Part shown: piece by piece, positions 23,398 through 36,400 of the stretch
Layout: the number at the start of each line of letters is the position of its first letter
Position numbering within the stretch: position 1 is the stretch's first letter
Assembly (NCBI GenBank): GCA_038503035.1
Contig: JAVSML010018862.1
Span: forward strand, 1 to 64,000
Length of the DNA stretch: 64,000 nt
Source: Crocodylus rhombifer
Taxonomy: Eukaryota; Chordata; Crocodylia; Crocodylidae
Reading direction: 5' to 3'
Position numbers and translations under genes: made by a program
The notes under the pieces: model-generated
The model's database searches: none
What the model was told of the DNA's origin: nothing
The model's input: the letters and a program-made list of their open reading frames with translations, nothing else

Positions 23398-24342
23398 GTA
23401 GAGCTGCAAGTTTTAATCTCTCATGAGAGTGCTTTTAGCAATATTCTAAACCTCCATGGTCTTTCTGGCAATTATACCATCAAACTGAAGCCAGCTAGGA
23501 ATTTTGGGGTATGATAATCCATTTCTGCTAAGAGATGATAATAGAACTTGTCTGCAGTACCTCAGTGATGCTCACAGACTGCAACTGTTGGAAGCCACGT
23601 ACCCAAAAATTAATTATGATCAACCGAGAGCTAGAGCCCATATTTATTAAGAATTATTTGTACAGTCCATAATCATTGTGCTCCCCCGGGAACCACAGTT
23701 CTTTATTGTAAACTCTTACTTTCTGCCCCTCTATTATAAGACATGGAAGCCTTTTCTTATTCAGCATGTTCTGAAAATAGTGATAAAAAAAAAAGATTGA
23801 TACTGTTCATTTCTGACTTTAATGCTTGAAATTTCTTGGCCTTCATGTGCTGTCCTTTGGCAGTAGTACCACACTTAATGAAACTTTAATCTGGAAAATT
23901 ATTTCTTCATTTATTATTAAATCATGTCTTTTTCATGTTGGACCAAATCCAGATCTCCTTACAAAGTTCTTACTCTCCTTAGAACAGCAAAACTGTCATT
24001 AAAGTCAATGGAGTTTTTGTCCCAGTAAGGGCTTTGATATTTAGTCCATTGCAATTTTGTTCTCAACATAATTGCATTTCAAGGCCATGGGCTAGATTAA
24101 TGTAAGGCCTGATAGTTAAAGCTGGACAGGTTGGCATCTATACATTTAGAATTCATGGAACTTGTCCAGCTCTGAGCTTGCTCTTTAGATGAATGTTATC
24201 ATCAGATAACTGTAATGAGGCTGTTCATACTGTGGCTTTAGAGGCAGTACTGTACAAAAGTCTTCAGTCTGCTGAGAGCTAGCAATCTGTCTATTTCTCC
24301 ATTTGCAATGTGCAAATACATTCTTATTATTTTTTATTCCAG
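23398..24342. other. Sequence upstream of the WIPF3 start-codon exon
   Basis: Non-coding, AT-rich, ending in the splice acceptor at 24342. It would be intron if an upstream 5' UTR exon exists, as the acceptor implies. Confidence 0.6.
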
Positions 24343-24489
24343 GACTGAGAATTTAGTTATAGCCTCTCCCATAACAGAGTGAAGTGAGAAACTGGACAGA
24401 TGCCTGTGCCGCCGCCACCCCCACCCCCACCTCCTCCCCCTCCACCACTTCCACCACCAGCACCACCTGCTTCTGGAGGGCCATTTCTG
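24343..24489 (+). CDS. WIPF3: WIPF3 exon with start codon (57 nt 5' UTR + codons 1-30)
   Basis: The exon is preceded by a pyrimidine-rich tract ending TTTATTCCAG (acceptor AG at 24341-24342), which leaves a 57-nt untranslated leader. The ATG is at 24400, in the context GGACAGATGC, and begins the family signature MPVPPPP. The 30 codons are almost all proline (13 consecutive prolines at residues 4-16), a likely profilin-binding tract, and end ...SGGPFL. Donor GTAAGG is at 24490, phase 0. The presence of an acceptor implies at least one non-coding exon upstream, which I could not locate. The CCN repeat coding makes this exon prone to length change. Confidence 0.9.
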
Positions 24490-27400
24490 GTAAGGCCACT
24501 TTTTTCATTTTAATAGGTTCAACAAGGTAAGTTTAGCCAAGATAGTGCTCCAGCAGCAGTCAGAGCCTGAAATATTTAGGGGATAGCATTTGAGGAAAGA
24601 AGGTAGAGCTGTAGTTCTGTTGACATATTTAAGGGGCGTGTGTGTGTGTGTAACTTGTTCTATTGACTTTTTGCCCTTTTCTCATTTAAGGGGGGTGTGC
24701 TTCCCAGATCCAGGAGAGCTCATTTTTATATTGGTAACGCAGAGGTAGAGAAAGTATATTTCTCCTTTCATTTATTTTGTTTGCATTGGCCTTGCTGTGT
24801 TTAATTTTTAGGTACTTTTCTTTCTGGGTCATACCAGCTTCCTGGGGATACAACGTGATATACTTTTCTATGTTAATGTGAACAGTTAAAGCCTATCCCA
24901 GATTGCCCAGTTGCGTGTCATCAAGTAGAACACATGCCCTTGACAGCACATCTGCAGTGAGTGGGTGATGCTTGGCTAGATTTTCAGAGTGTTATTGTAT
25001 TTTGGTACCTTCAGAAGTAATTATTGCATCCATGGTGATGCATCTTTGAGTGCTTTCTTGTATGTTGCAGTCACTTGTTCATGATCTGCTTTAGCCTTGA
25101 AGCTATGACCATTTTGAAAAGAATGAAGTCTTGTATATCCATTTGCAAGTGCCAGAATCTCTCTCGATTTACTCATACATGTCTCTGCTACTTTTGTAGT
25201 TCTTGCAGCGTACATTAGTCTGTTATCTCAGTAGCAATACAGTTCCCAACTCTCTTGGAAATAGAGGCTGACTCCTTTTATACTTCTGAGAATTGCCTCA
25301 ATGATTCTGACATAAGTATAAGCTTCAAATTTTGGAATGTCTGTTTTCTGCTTTGGCATCCAGGCCCATTTTGTTCTTGTGTGAAAGAGTCTGTCTTTTA
25401 TTTGATAATGTTCCAACTTTATCTTCACCTAAAGAAAAATTACAGTGTATCTTCCCTCCTTCAAGTTTTAAGGAGAGCCGTTGCATCAGTTTCACACGGT
25501 GATCAGGTTTATGCTGGCGATAAAGAACAAACCAGCCGTACCACACTTAATTTGCCCCAAAAGCTTGATATCTTATTTATGTTGGTACAATTGTGTATAT
25601 AGAGGAGATAAAGCTCATTTGTGTTGATAGTACTTTTATATTTCTGTTACCATTTCTATTCTTCAACAGCAAACTCAGCAGTTGTAGCAACAGCTGGACA
25701 ATTTTAGCAGTTCTAGCAGGTGTAAGACACAGATTCCAGGCTCTAGAAAATATCTTCCTAGCAAAGAGTCTATTGTAGCCAGTTGTTATGGATTCCCCAA
25801 TTAACATCATTAACCATGTTAACTCCCTGCAGCTGGGGATCCAACTTTGACTTTGCATTTCATATCAGCATTTTGTTTTTGTAGACCTGGCTAGACAATA
25901 AGATCTCCCTTAATGAAGGCTTACTCTGTGATTCAGCTTGGAAATATTTCTTTCACTGTTGCAGAATCATATACTTACTGCTTTATTCAAATTCCACTTT
26001 AAATAAACATTTTTACTTAGTTAAATCTGTACTTAATCCACTTTGGAGTTAAGGTTATTGTTTTTCATTGGATGGGAAGATGTAAGCAATTTGTGGTAAC
26101 AGAACCATTTCTGGGTTAAAAAAACTCTCTCTGGAAACAGGGTCTGCTCTGACTGCAGCTACTTTCTGAATGTTCCCAAGTTCCATGAATTTGCTGGCAA
26201 TCAGGTTCAAAACTTAACGTTTTCAGGTGTCAAACAGGACTCTGAAGCATTGGCGTGTCTCCTTGAACTCACTGGATAGAGCAGCATTCCATAACAATTA
26301 CACTTCATTTTGGAGCTTACGTCACTGTTTCTGCCACCTTTCCCCTTCTGCACCACCCTGGTGAGAAACGTTTCTGACTGCATTTAAAAAAAGGACCAGC
26401 TCCTAGTTAAAGAGCTGAGGGTATTGCCTCTTTCTATTGGAGGCTAAATGGTGGGTTATTTTGATGCTCCCTAATTTTCTAGGAAAATACCTTTAGAGAT
26501 GCCTCCAACTAGCCTAAAGCAGTCAGCTGGTATAGCTTGTGTGGAGACCAGCCCTTGGAAAGAATGCAGTTGTACTAACCCCATGTATTTATCTTTGTAC
26601 ATGAAACTACTCAGCTGTCTTGTTCCCTTTCCCTAAAGGAAGTTGGCAGGCTAACTTTCAAAATAAGAGGAAATTGATATAATTGATATGGGGAAAATGA
26701 TTAATCTGAAAGGGTCTCACATATGGAGTGGCAACTTGCGTAAGTGTTTCATTCTAAAAATTGTACCAGGATAATTAAACAACAAGTGAATTGTTGGTGT
26801 ATAGGTATGGTTTGGCTGCCACTTTTATTGTCAGCTAATTCAGCTAAACTAGCAGAGAATAAGGCTGTTCACCTAATCAAATGAAATGGCATTTGTCATA
26901 GAATCAATGAGGACAAGATGAGGCTAGAAAAGGAAATGGGCTTTGCTGCAAGGAGAGTTAACATGAATGGACTGAATGCAAGAGAAAAGAATAAGAGCAA
27001 GGGAAAGAAGAAACAGAGACAAAGGAGAATAAAGATGTAACTATACATTTGGAAGAAAACTGTGTAAATTAAATGCTGAATGCAGCAGGGTTGTGGGGCT
27101 CAGTTTTTGGTAGTAGAGGAGGTAAAAAGCTCAGAAGAAAGTATGCTTACAAAAATCCACTGTGTTCTTCCTCTTTTTTTTTCTGTCTGTCTGGCATTTG
27201 AGAGACTGCTGAGACATTATCCACACCCTAAGATTATCAGCCTACATGCCACACTTGCCCTATCATTTGTCTAACATGGTCAAGGGGCCCTTATAAATGC
27301 AGTACAGCTAAAATAATCATGCTTCACCAATTTTATTAAATGTCACCAAAACTTTCTAGGGGATGTTAAGTTAGCCTAGCCACTTCCAAGAGAAGTGGTG

Positions 27401-30400
27401 CTGGCTTCTACCCTGGGGGTATTAAAGAGGAGGCTGGATGAACACCTCGCTAGGGTCGTTTGACCCCAGTACTCTTTCCTGCCCGTGGCAGGGGGTCAGA
27501 CTTGATGATCTGTTCAGGTCCCTTCTGACCCTACCAACTATGAAACTGTGAAACTTCAGCTGTCAGCAATATACCCTACCTGGGGTAGGAGGAATAATTG
27601 TTACGTTACCTGCTGTTCTCTGTGTTTATCAACATCTAAGATTAGTTTGTACTTTTCCACAATACAGATATTAACATAAGCCAGAATATTCAAAAGTTTT
27701 TCCATCTTTCGCTTTCTCCACAGCCTGAACTGTTGTTTGTGCTTGAGTCCCTTGCAATTTTAACTACGCTCTTGAAATACAAGAAAGCTAGATTGGTTAT
27801 GCTGTTTTTAAACCTTTTGAGCTTGAAGACATTCTTTTATGAATGCTTTAGTTACTGTTGGGTTCTGCTTACTTCATAGCTTAGATTGTTATATTGCCCT
27901 TTCCTGTAATTTTATCAGGGCAAAATGTCACAGATAGTAATGAAATGGTATGGAGATGGTATTCAAGGCATGCTAAGGACCACCTGTGCCTAACAGCTGA
28001 AACACTAATGGTTGCTTGAGTGTGAAGAAACAAATTTAAAGTGGATTTTCAAGGAGGAAGGAGAGGGCATGTGCAGCAACAGATGTAGGTGGTTGAGTCA
28101 AAATGTAAATATAACTAATTGAATTAATTGAGCAAGATTGCAAATGCCTCATTTGAAGAGGCACAAGATAAAAATTAGAGGAGAGAGTAACAAGAAAGAG
28201 AAAATGCTGGTATCTAGTTTCAAGTGCAGCCTTCAAAATCTCAGATATGGGCTTCTTCTTATAGAAAAGATGTCATGGGTCATTTGTCCTATGGTGCCTC
28301 CATTTTCTTGGAACAGATGCATCATGTAAACTTTCCAGTCAGCAGCATCTTTCTGTTTTTCTATTATTTCATAGATTTCATAGACATTAGGGCTGGAAGG
28401 GACCTCGGGAGATCATCGAGTCCAGCCCCCTGCCCAAAGGGCAGGAAGTCAGCTGGGGTCATAGGATCCCAGCAAGATAAACATCCAATTTACTCTTGAA
28501 GGTGTTCAATGTAGGTGCTTGAACCACCTCCGCTGGCAGACTGTTCCAGACCTTGGGGGCTCGGACAGTAAAGAAGTTCTTCCTTATGTCCAGCCTGAAA
28601 CGGTCTTGCAGGAGTTTGTGACCGTTCGACCTCGTCATCCCTTGGGGCGCTCTGGTGAACAGACGTTCCCCCAGATCCTGGTGGTCACCCCTGATAAACT
28701 TATAGGTGGCCATCAGATCACCCCTGAGCCTACGCTTTTCCAGGCTAAAGAGTCCCATGGCTCTCAGCCTGTCATCGTAAGATCTGTTTTCCTGACCTCT
28801 GATCATGCGCGTGGCTCTCCTCTGGACTCTCTCAAGCTTCTCCACATCCTTTTTGAATTGTGGAGCCCAAAACTGGACACAGTACTCCAGCTGCGGCCTC
28901 ACCAAGGCCGAGTACAAGGGGAGAATGACGTCCCGGGATTTGCTCGAGAAGCATCTATGGATGCAAGCCAGCATTTTGGTCGCTTTACTAGCCGCAGCAT
29001 CGCATTGGAGGCTCATGTTCATCTTGTGGTCAATGATGACCCCCCAAGTCTCTTTCTTCTGTAGTGCTATCCAACATAGCACTGCCGAGCCTATAAGGAT
29101 GCTGCAGGTTTTTCCTCCCAAGGTGGAGAACCTTGCATTTTTCGGTGTTAAACACCATCAGGTTCTCGTCCGCCCATTTGCTGAGCTTGTCTAGGTCAAC
29201 CTGGATCACCCGCCTATCTTCTGGCGTGGATGCTTTACCCCAAAGTTTGGTGTCATCGGCGAACTTGGCCAGTCCACTCCTGACTCCAATGTCCACATCA
29301 TTAATGAAGATGTTGAACAGGATGGGTCCCAGGACAGAGCCTTGAGGGACCCCACTGGTCACAGGGCACCATGATGAGTGACTGCCATCAATTACAACCC
29401 TCTGGGTCCGACCACGGAGCCAGTTTCCCAGCCAGCGGATCGTGATGGAGCCAAGGCCACAACTGGCCAGTTTGGCCAAGAGGTGATCGTGGGATACCAG
29501 ATCAAAAGCTTTTTTGAAGTCAAGATATATGACATCAATCTCTTCTCCCTTGTCCAGGTGATAGGTCACCTGGTCATAGAAGGAAATGAGATTGGTCAAA
29601 CAAGACCTACCTGCACCAAACCCGTGTTGGCTGTCCCTTAGAATGTTAGCCTGGGCCAGTCCCTCAAGGATGGCCTCCTTAATCAACTTTTCTAAGATCT
29701 TCCCCAGGATAGAAGTCAGGCTAATGGGCCTGTAGTTAGCCAGATCCACTCTCCTCCCTTTGTTGAAGATCGGCACCACGTTGGCCTTCTTCCAGTCTTC
29801 GGGCACTATACCGGAGCGCCAGGAGTTTTCAAAGATCCGTGCCAGGGGCTGGGCTATGACGCTCGCCAGCTCCTTGAGTACCCTGGGGTGCAGATTGTCG
29901 GGGCCAGCTGACTTGAAGGTGTCCAGCTTCTCAAGGTGTTCCTTCACGAGGTCAGCATTTATGGAGGGTAGGGGATCCCCATCACCCGGATCTCCCTGTC
30001 CCACAGCAGGCATGCGTGTCCCATGGGACTGATGAAAGACTGACGCAAAGTACCTATTTAATAGGTTGGCTTTTTCCTGGGTGTCAGTTGTCAGTTGCCC
30101 CATCTGGTTTAGCAGGGGTCCAACATTGCCCTTGCTTTTCCTCCGGCTCCCCACATATCTGAAAAAGGACTTTTTGTTGTCCTTGATGCTTGAGGCTAGT
30201 TGGAGTTCAGTTGCAGCCTTGGCTTTCCTGGTTTGCTCCCTGCAGGACCAGACCAGTGCAGAATAATTCTCCTTGGAGGTGAATCCCGTCCTCCATCCTT
30301 TGTAGGCTTTCCTTTTTAGCCGCAGGAGGTGCATTGAGGATTGCTTCCTTGAGAAGCAACCACTCTTCTTGAACTCCCATCTCCCTGGGGTCACGGTCCC

Positions 30401-33400
30401 TGAGGGCCTGACCGACTAGCCTCTTGAGCTTGTCATAGTCGGCTTTTCTGAAGTCAGGGACTTCTGTGTTGCTGACTGACTTGCCAGCTTTATGGCGGAT
30501 GGTGAAGGTGATCAGCTCGTGGTCGCTGTCACCCAGCTTCCCATCAATCACTAGGTCGCCGATTAGGTTGTCCCCTGTAGCCAGTACCAGGTCAAGCAGC
30601 GCTTTGCCTCTCATTGGCCCATAGACTTCTTGAGTCAGATAGAAGTCATCCACGCACGAGAGAAAGCTTTGCGGCTGCTCGGATTTTGCTGAGTGATCTT
30701 CCCAGGAGATGTCCGGGTAATTGAAGTCACCCATGACAACCAAGGTCCTGGAGCAGGCCTCAGTCAGTTCCCGAGCGAACTCCTGGTCAAGCTCAGGACT
30801 TTGAGTGGGAGGTCTGTAGTAGACTCCCACCGTTGTGTCCCCTGTGCCATATTCCCCACGAATTTTTACCCAGAGGGTCTCTAGCTGTCCATGCCGGTTG
30901 CCAATATCAGCTTGCAGGGACATGTAGCTTTCATTCACATAGAGAGCTACACCCCCGCCCCTTTTGTCAACACGATCCCTCCTGTACAGGGTATAGCCCT
31001 CTATACCCATGGTCCAGTCAAGGGTGGAGTCCCACCAGGTCTCCGTTATCCCAATGACGTCATAATTCTTTGCACTGAGCAGGAGGACAAGCTCCTCCTG
31101 CTTGTTACCCAGGCTCCTGGCATTAGTGTACAGGCAGGCAAGTGTGCCCTTAGGGGCTCTTGCCTTGCTCACAGATTGTGCCAGGGCTGGGGGAGGGGTG
31201 GGCTCCCTTAAGTGCCTTGGTCTGCTGGCTTTGCAAGGGTCGCTCAGCGGGCCAGCAGTGGCAGTAGTCCCCCCCATCCCCTAAGCAGGCTTAGTTTAAA
31301 GCCCGGTGGAGCAGGTCAGCCAGCCTGGCTGAGAAGAGCCTCCTCCCCAGGGGAGAGAGGTGGAGGCCATCTCTTCCCAGCAGCTCGCTGCCTCTCTCGC
31401 CAAAGAGCGGGCTGTGGTCATGGAAGCCAAAGCCTTCCGATGACACCAGCTCCGCAGTCTTTGGTTGACTGCGTGGATCCTCCTCAGCCCATAGCCCGAG
31501 ACTGGGAGGATCGACGAAAACACCACCTGAGCTCCCAGACCCCTAAGCCCCGCTCCCAACTCCCTGTAGCGCCTCATGACCTGGCTGGGGGTGCTCCGAG
31601 CCGTGTCATTGGTGCCCCCGTGAATAAGGAGCATGGGGTAGTGGTCTGTGGGCCGGAGGAGCTCTGGGATCCTCTCCGCAATGTCTCTGATGCGGGCCCC
31701 CGGGAAGCAGCAGACTATTAAGGACACTTGTTCCTCCCTCCCGCCTCTAAGTTCCACACACCTTGGAGTGTGTCCTTTTAATTCGGTTGGGGAAAGGTTG
31801 TCATGTCAAAAACAGACCAGAACTGGAAAGGACTATAAAATGTGTGATTGTTAAACTCCCAAGAGAGGAACAAGATTAAGTATTTGGCTTTGATAATCCA
31901 CTATGTGTGTGTAAATTTGAATGGCAGTTGTTTCACTGTCCTGCTGCAACTGTCTATAGGCATGACTTTCTGATATAATGTTCAATCAGCATCTATTAAA
32001 ATATCAGTATTTAAGAAGTATGGTATATGTACTAGGCCTGCTGGAAGTTCTTATTCACAGCTGATGTTTGTTTAATGATTCATACATTGCTGGAGTTTAA
32101 GCAAGTATTTCTAATCTCCTTCTGAATCAATGTTGTTCCATATAATGAAGTCTCAAGATAGAAATGAACTGAAAAGTCACAGTGGTCAAATAATCAAAGC
32201 TAATAGAATTACCCCAAGAGACTGCTTGGCCCATTATCATGTTAAAACTATTGTAAAAATTGTTCTTGCCCTAGAAATGCCTTTAGTTCGTGAAACGTAA
32301 TCTTTGAAATAATGCTAAGTGAAAACTATCACGTGGATTGATCGTATCTGTTCCTTATTCTTCCTGAATAAATTAAGGAAATATTTCAAGAGCTGGGGAA
32401 CATATGCCAGTCTGTTGATTTGTTTAGTTTATATTGTACCCTTACTTTCTACTTTGCAATAAAAAAATACCTCTCAGGAACAAGTCCTCTCTGTATAACA
32501 CTGTGATAAATACATAATTTACACTGAGATTAGAATTTCCAGCATTAAGGAAACACCAACTGTTGCCTGTAGCAAGGATTTTTTTCCTTCTCTTTCTGTG
32601 TTGCTGTGTTTTATCAGCATAAACCTTGTTAAGCCTATTTAAGAAAATCAAGAAAGCTACATTTTTCTGAAGTACATGAATTTTTTGTGCTCATACTTTT
32701 GATTTGTTTAGAAAATAAACTGGATATGTAAAATAGCTTAGCTGAATAGCATGGTTACTTACTGGATTATGAATATCTTTGAACATCTTAAAATCACTTG
32801 CACTCTTCATTTTAAGATCTGTGCATTTCAGTGGTGGTATCCAGTTCAGTCCAATCAGATGTAGAGTTCTAAGATTACAGCAGATTGGATCAGTATCAAA
32901 TTTTTGCCCCATACCACTCTTTTCTCTCTCAACTTCCTTAGCAAAAGAAAGTTAATTCTGGTTTTAAGTGGTTGTACATTTTTTTGATTTTATACTTGGT
33001 AATACTGGAATTGTCTGCAGTGAGACTGAAAGATAAGAAAACAAGCAGAAAAAGAAGTATTCTTCTTTCACCTGCAGAAATGGTTTTGGACACTTACTAT
33101 GGTAACTTACCTGACCACAGAGGATTCTTTGGTGATGGGCAGGACTCCTTTTCCCAATTTTGATGACCCCAGAACTGTTGCTGTGCTTCCATATCTCCTT
33201 CGACTGAGGCAGGGGAGGAAATTATGGATGGAATCAAACCTGTGTCTCCCATAAGGCAGTGACAGGACATTAATACTAAGAGGATCTGATTTCGTTAGAG
33301 GCATTTGTTTCTTGCGTTCTGATTCTTTTGAAGACTGATCTCTCTCTGACAATCTCACTTTCTCTTGATATGAGAGAGAGAGAGAGAGAGAGATCAGTCT

Positions 33401-36400
33401 CATGTATCTTGATATCAGAGAGAGTCTCGCAGTAGCTGGTGGTTTTCTTAAAACCCCATGTTTTAAGATAATTGTGTAAAGCTTTAGCACTCACTCAAAA
33501 TTTTACAAAAATGATTCTTTTTTCCTCTCTGCAACAACAAGAAATAGACAAGTCTGCTCTAATAGCTATGAAACCAGAGCGCAGGTCTTATTTTGGCATA
33601 TAATCATGAGATTTTATTTGATCTCATTATTTTTGGGTGTAACTCATGATTTGAATTCTTAGAGTTGACAATACTGCATCCTTATCTTTTGAGTGTCCCT
33701 GTGAATTACCTGTTAGAGGACTAGATTCTGACTGTAGAGTTTGTACCTTCCTCTGCCTTTGCTATGCTGTATAAAGTTGGTGATCAGAATCTTAATTTCA
33801 AGTATTGGTGTAGACATAAAGGTTTTTTAAGAAGGAAAAAGATTGATCTGATCTTACTATTTTGGGCTTTGCAAAGAAAATGGTATAAAGTTATCTTGGT
33901 TTTTTTCTCCCATCTCTTTTAGCATGGATCTAAAATCCTAAATTTATTCTTGAGGTCCCAATGTGTCTTGTTTAAGGTAATGTCTGAAACTTATTCTGTG
34001 GACTGTGTCGTGAGTATGCAGTCCATTGCTCTGTCTGAAATGCTGGAATTAGGGTTGATCCTGTCTGGAGGGATGTTGTCATACAAGCTGCAACTACTCA
34101 TAATTAGGGACTTGCTTAGATTATGGAGAGAGAGCATTTTTCACAGCCCACTCACAATACTCAGAGCCAATTTTACAGGCATTTTGTGTCCTGCCCCTCA
34201 GTGCTGACTGGTGGAGAGGACCCAGGGGGGAGGAGGGATGAGGGGGCAGCTGCTATCTTGATTGGTTGCTGCCATTTGTGCTGCCCCACCCCTTGGCACT
34301 GACTGGCGGAAAGGCCCTGGTGGAGGGAGGAGGGACAAGGGGGCAGCTGCCTTCTTTGCTGCCCTTCATGATGCCTTACCAGCTGGCGCTTTCCTCCCCT
34401 GGCAGTGAGGACCGCTGGCTCCCACTGAGGAGCCAGCATTTTATTTTTATTAAGTTGCTTTATTTTGTTGATTTCACAGATTTTGTGGACAATCCTGGAT
34501 TTTACAGTTTCCACAAAATCTGCAAAACCACGTTTAGTTAGGTCTCTACTCATAATTAAGACTGCTTGTGGATATCCAAATGATTTTTTTTTTTTAACAG
34601 CAGGAAATTCTGTGGCAAAATGTTTCACAATGGTAGTCTCATATGAACTGTTACAGGATTTTTCTACAAGCAGCTGTAATCTGCTGTGTAACTTTCTGTA
34701 TTTGTAGCTTTGAAAAGACGAGAAGGAATGAATATGAAGACAAAACTAGTAAAAGATAGGGTTACTCAATTTATTTTTGTCTGGATTGTTACAAGGACAT
34801 ACATCTGTATGCTCTGTACGTGATAATACTCTAAAATGCTTTTTGTTAACTAGGATCATACTGACTTGATGGGCAGGAAGTATGGTTCATGCAAGTGGCA
34901 AGTTTTTGAAAGGTTATTTTCATAAGGTCTTCTGGGCTAAACATCTGACTAGATTAGAAAATGTTCTGGATCAGATGCTTCTCTTATTGTGGCATGACAT
35001 TTTTCACCCATGTGGTTTCATATAACATTTATGTCTGTACCCCACTGAGGGTATGCCTTCGTTGCTGTCCATAGTAATATAGCATAAAGATACCTGAGCT
35101 AGCTGTGAGCAGAAGAGCTTGGCTGCCAGAAAAAGCCTACCTGTGGCAACATGAAGCTGCATTCATACTAATTTACCTTCTGATTTGTCAGGTATTAGCT
35201 ACTGTGAAATACTGTTAAGGTCTTCTGTGATTTTTATACACGCAAAATTTGTGGGAGTTCCATCAGTTAATTAGTACTTTATTTTTAGCCTTTCGGTTAA
35301 AAAAACAAATGAACAGACAAACAACCCACCCCCCCCATAAGGTTTGTTAGGTTTATGCATATTGTTAAAATATGTCACTTTATAAAAATGTAGAATTTGT
35401 TGCTGTTTTCTGATCTTAGAATCATAGAATATAAGGGTCGGAAGGAACCACAGAAGGTCATCTTGTTCAACCCCCTCAAAGCAGGGCCAGCCCCAACTAG
35501 GTCATCCCAGCCAAGGCTGTCTAGCCTGCTCTTAAAACCTCCAAGGAAGGAGAGTCCACAACTTCTCTGAGTAATCTGTTCTAGTGCTTTACAACCCTCC
35601 AAGTGAGAGAGTTTTTCCTAATATCTAACCTAAACTTCTCTTGCTGCAACTTGAGACCATTGCTCCTTGTTCTGTCATCTGCCACCACTGAGAACAATCT
35701 AGCTCCATCCTCTTTCGAATACTCATTCAGGTAGATGAAGGCTGCTATTAAGTCCCCTCTGTCTCCTCTTCTGTAGACTAAAGAAGCCCAGTTCCCTCAG
35801 TCTTTCCTCATAAATCATGTTCCCCAGCCTCCTCACCATTTCTGTCGCCCTCCACTGGACTCTCTCCAATTTGTCCACATCCTTTCTGTAGCAGGGGGCC
35901 CGAAACTGAACCCAGTACTCCAGATGTGGCCTCGCCAGCGCCAAATAGAGGGGAAGAATCACTTCCTGTGATGTGCTGGCAGCGCTCCTACTACTGCAGC
36001 TCAGTATGCTGTCAGCCTTCTTGGCAAGAAGGGCATACTGCTGGCTCATATTCAGCTTATTGTCCACTGTAACCCCCAGGTACTTTTCTGCAGAGCTGCT
36101 GCTTGTCCAGTCAATCTCCAACCTATACTGGTGCATAGGATAGTTCTGGTTAGACAGACCAGTGATAGTGTGGGGTGGTGGATGACAGTGGCACCTGCTG
36201 CCACATGCAAGCTTCCCCACCCCCTCCATGTCCAGCTGGCCAGGCAGCACCTGTGGGACCCGCAAAGATGCATCACTGCCTTTGCCCCACCCCAGCCCTG
36301 CTCCTGGGAGGTGGCAACATAGGGTGGTGGCAGCATTCTGTCCCCCTGTCCTAGAGGGTTGTAGGTTGTAGCTGCATTGGTCTAAGGACTCTGAACTTCT

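Larger units (their letters stand above)
28366..31760 (-). mobile_element. Nearly complete CR1 LINE (3.4 kb): ORF1 esterase domain, ORF2 endonuclease-RT, 3' tail
   Basis: Longest and least decayed LINE in the window, minus strand. The 3' end is at about 28366 (CATAGATTTCATAGAC tail). ORF2 runs from 31277 to 28459 and the ORF1 remnant from 31757 to 31291. ORF1 stop and ORF2 start are 13 bp apart, the native CR1 arrangement. The 5' end is truncated inside ORF1 at about 31760. Low frameshift count suggests a comparatively recent insertion. Confidence 0.93.
31761..35415. other. WIPF3 intron 1: no gene seen
   Basis: AT-rich. It contains the (AG)n hairpin at 33333-33399 and an inverted-repeat remnant at 34477-34522 next to a GC-rich block (34190-34440). 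No exon recognised. Confidence 0.55.

Noticed and set aside
25021..25858. Run of minus-strand open frames that might be a processed pseudogene
   Set aside because: No recognisable protein, no poly-A tail, and frames do not join into a known domain; left unannotated.
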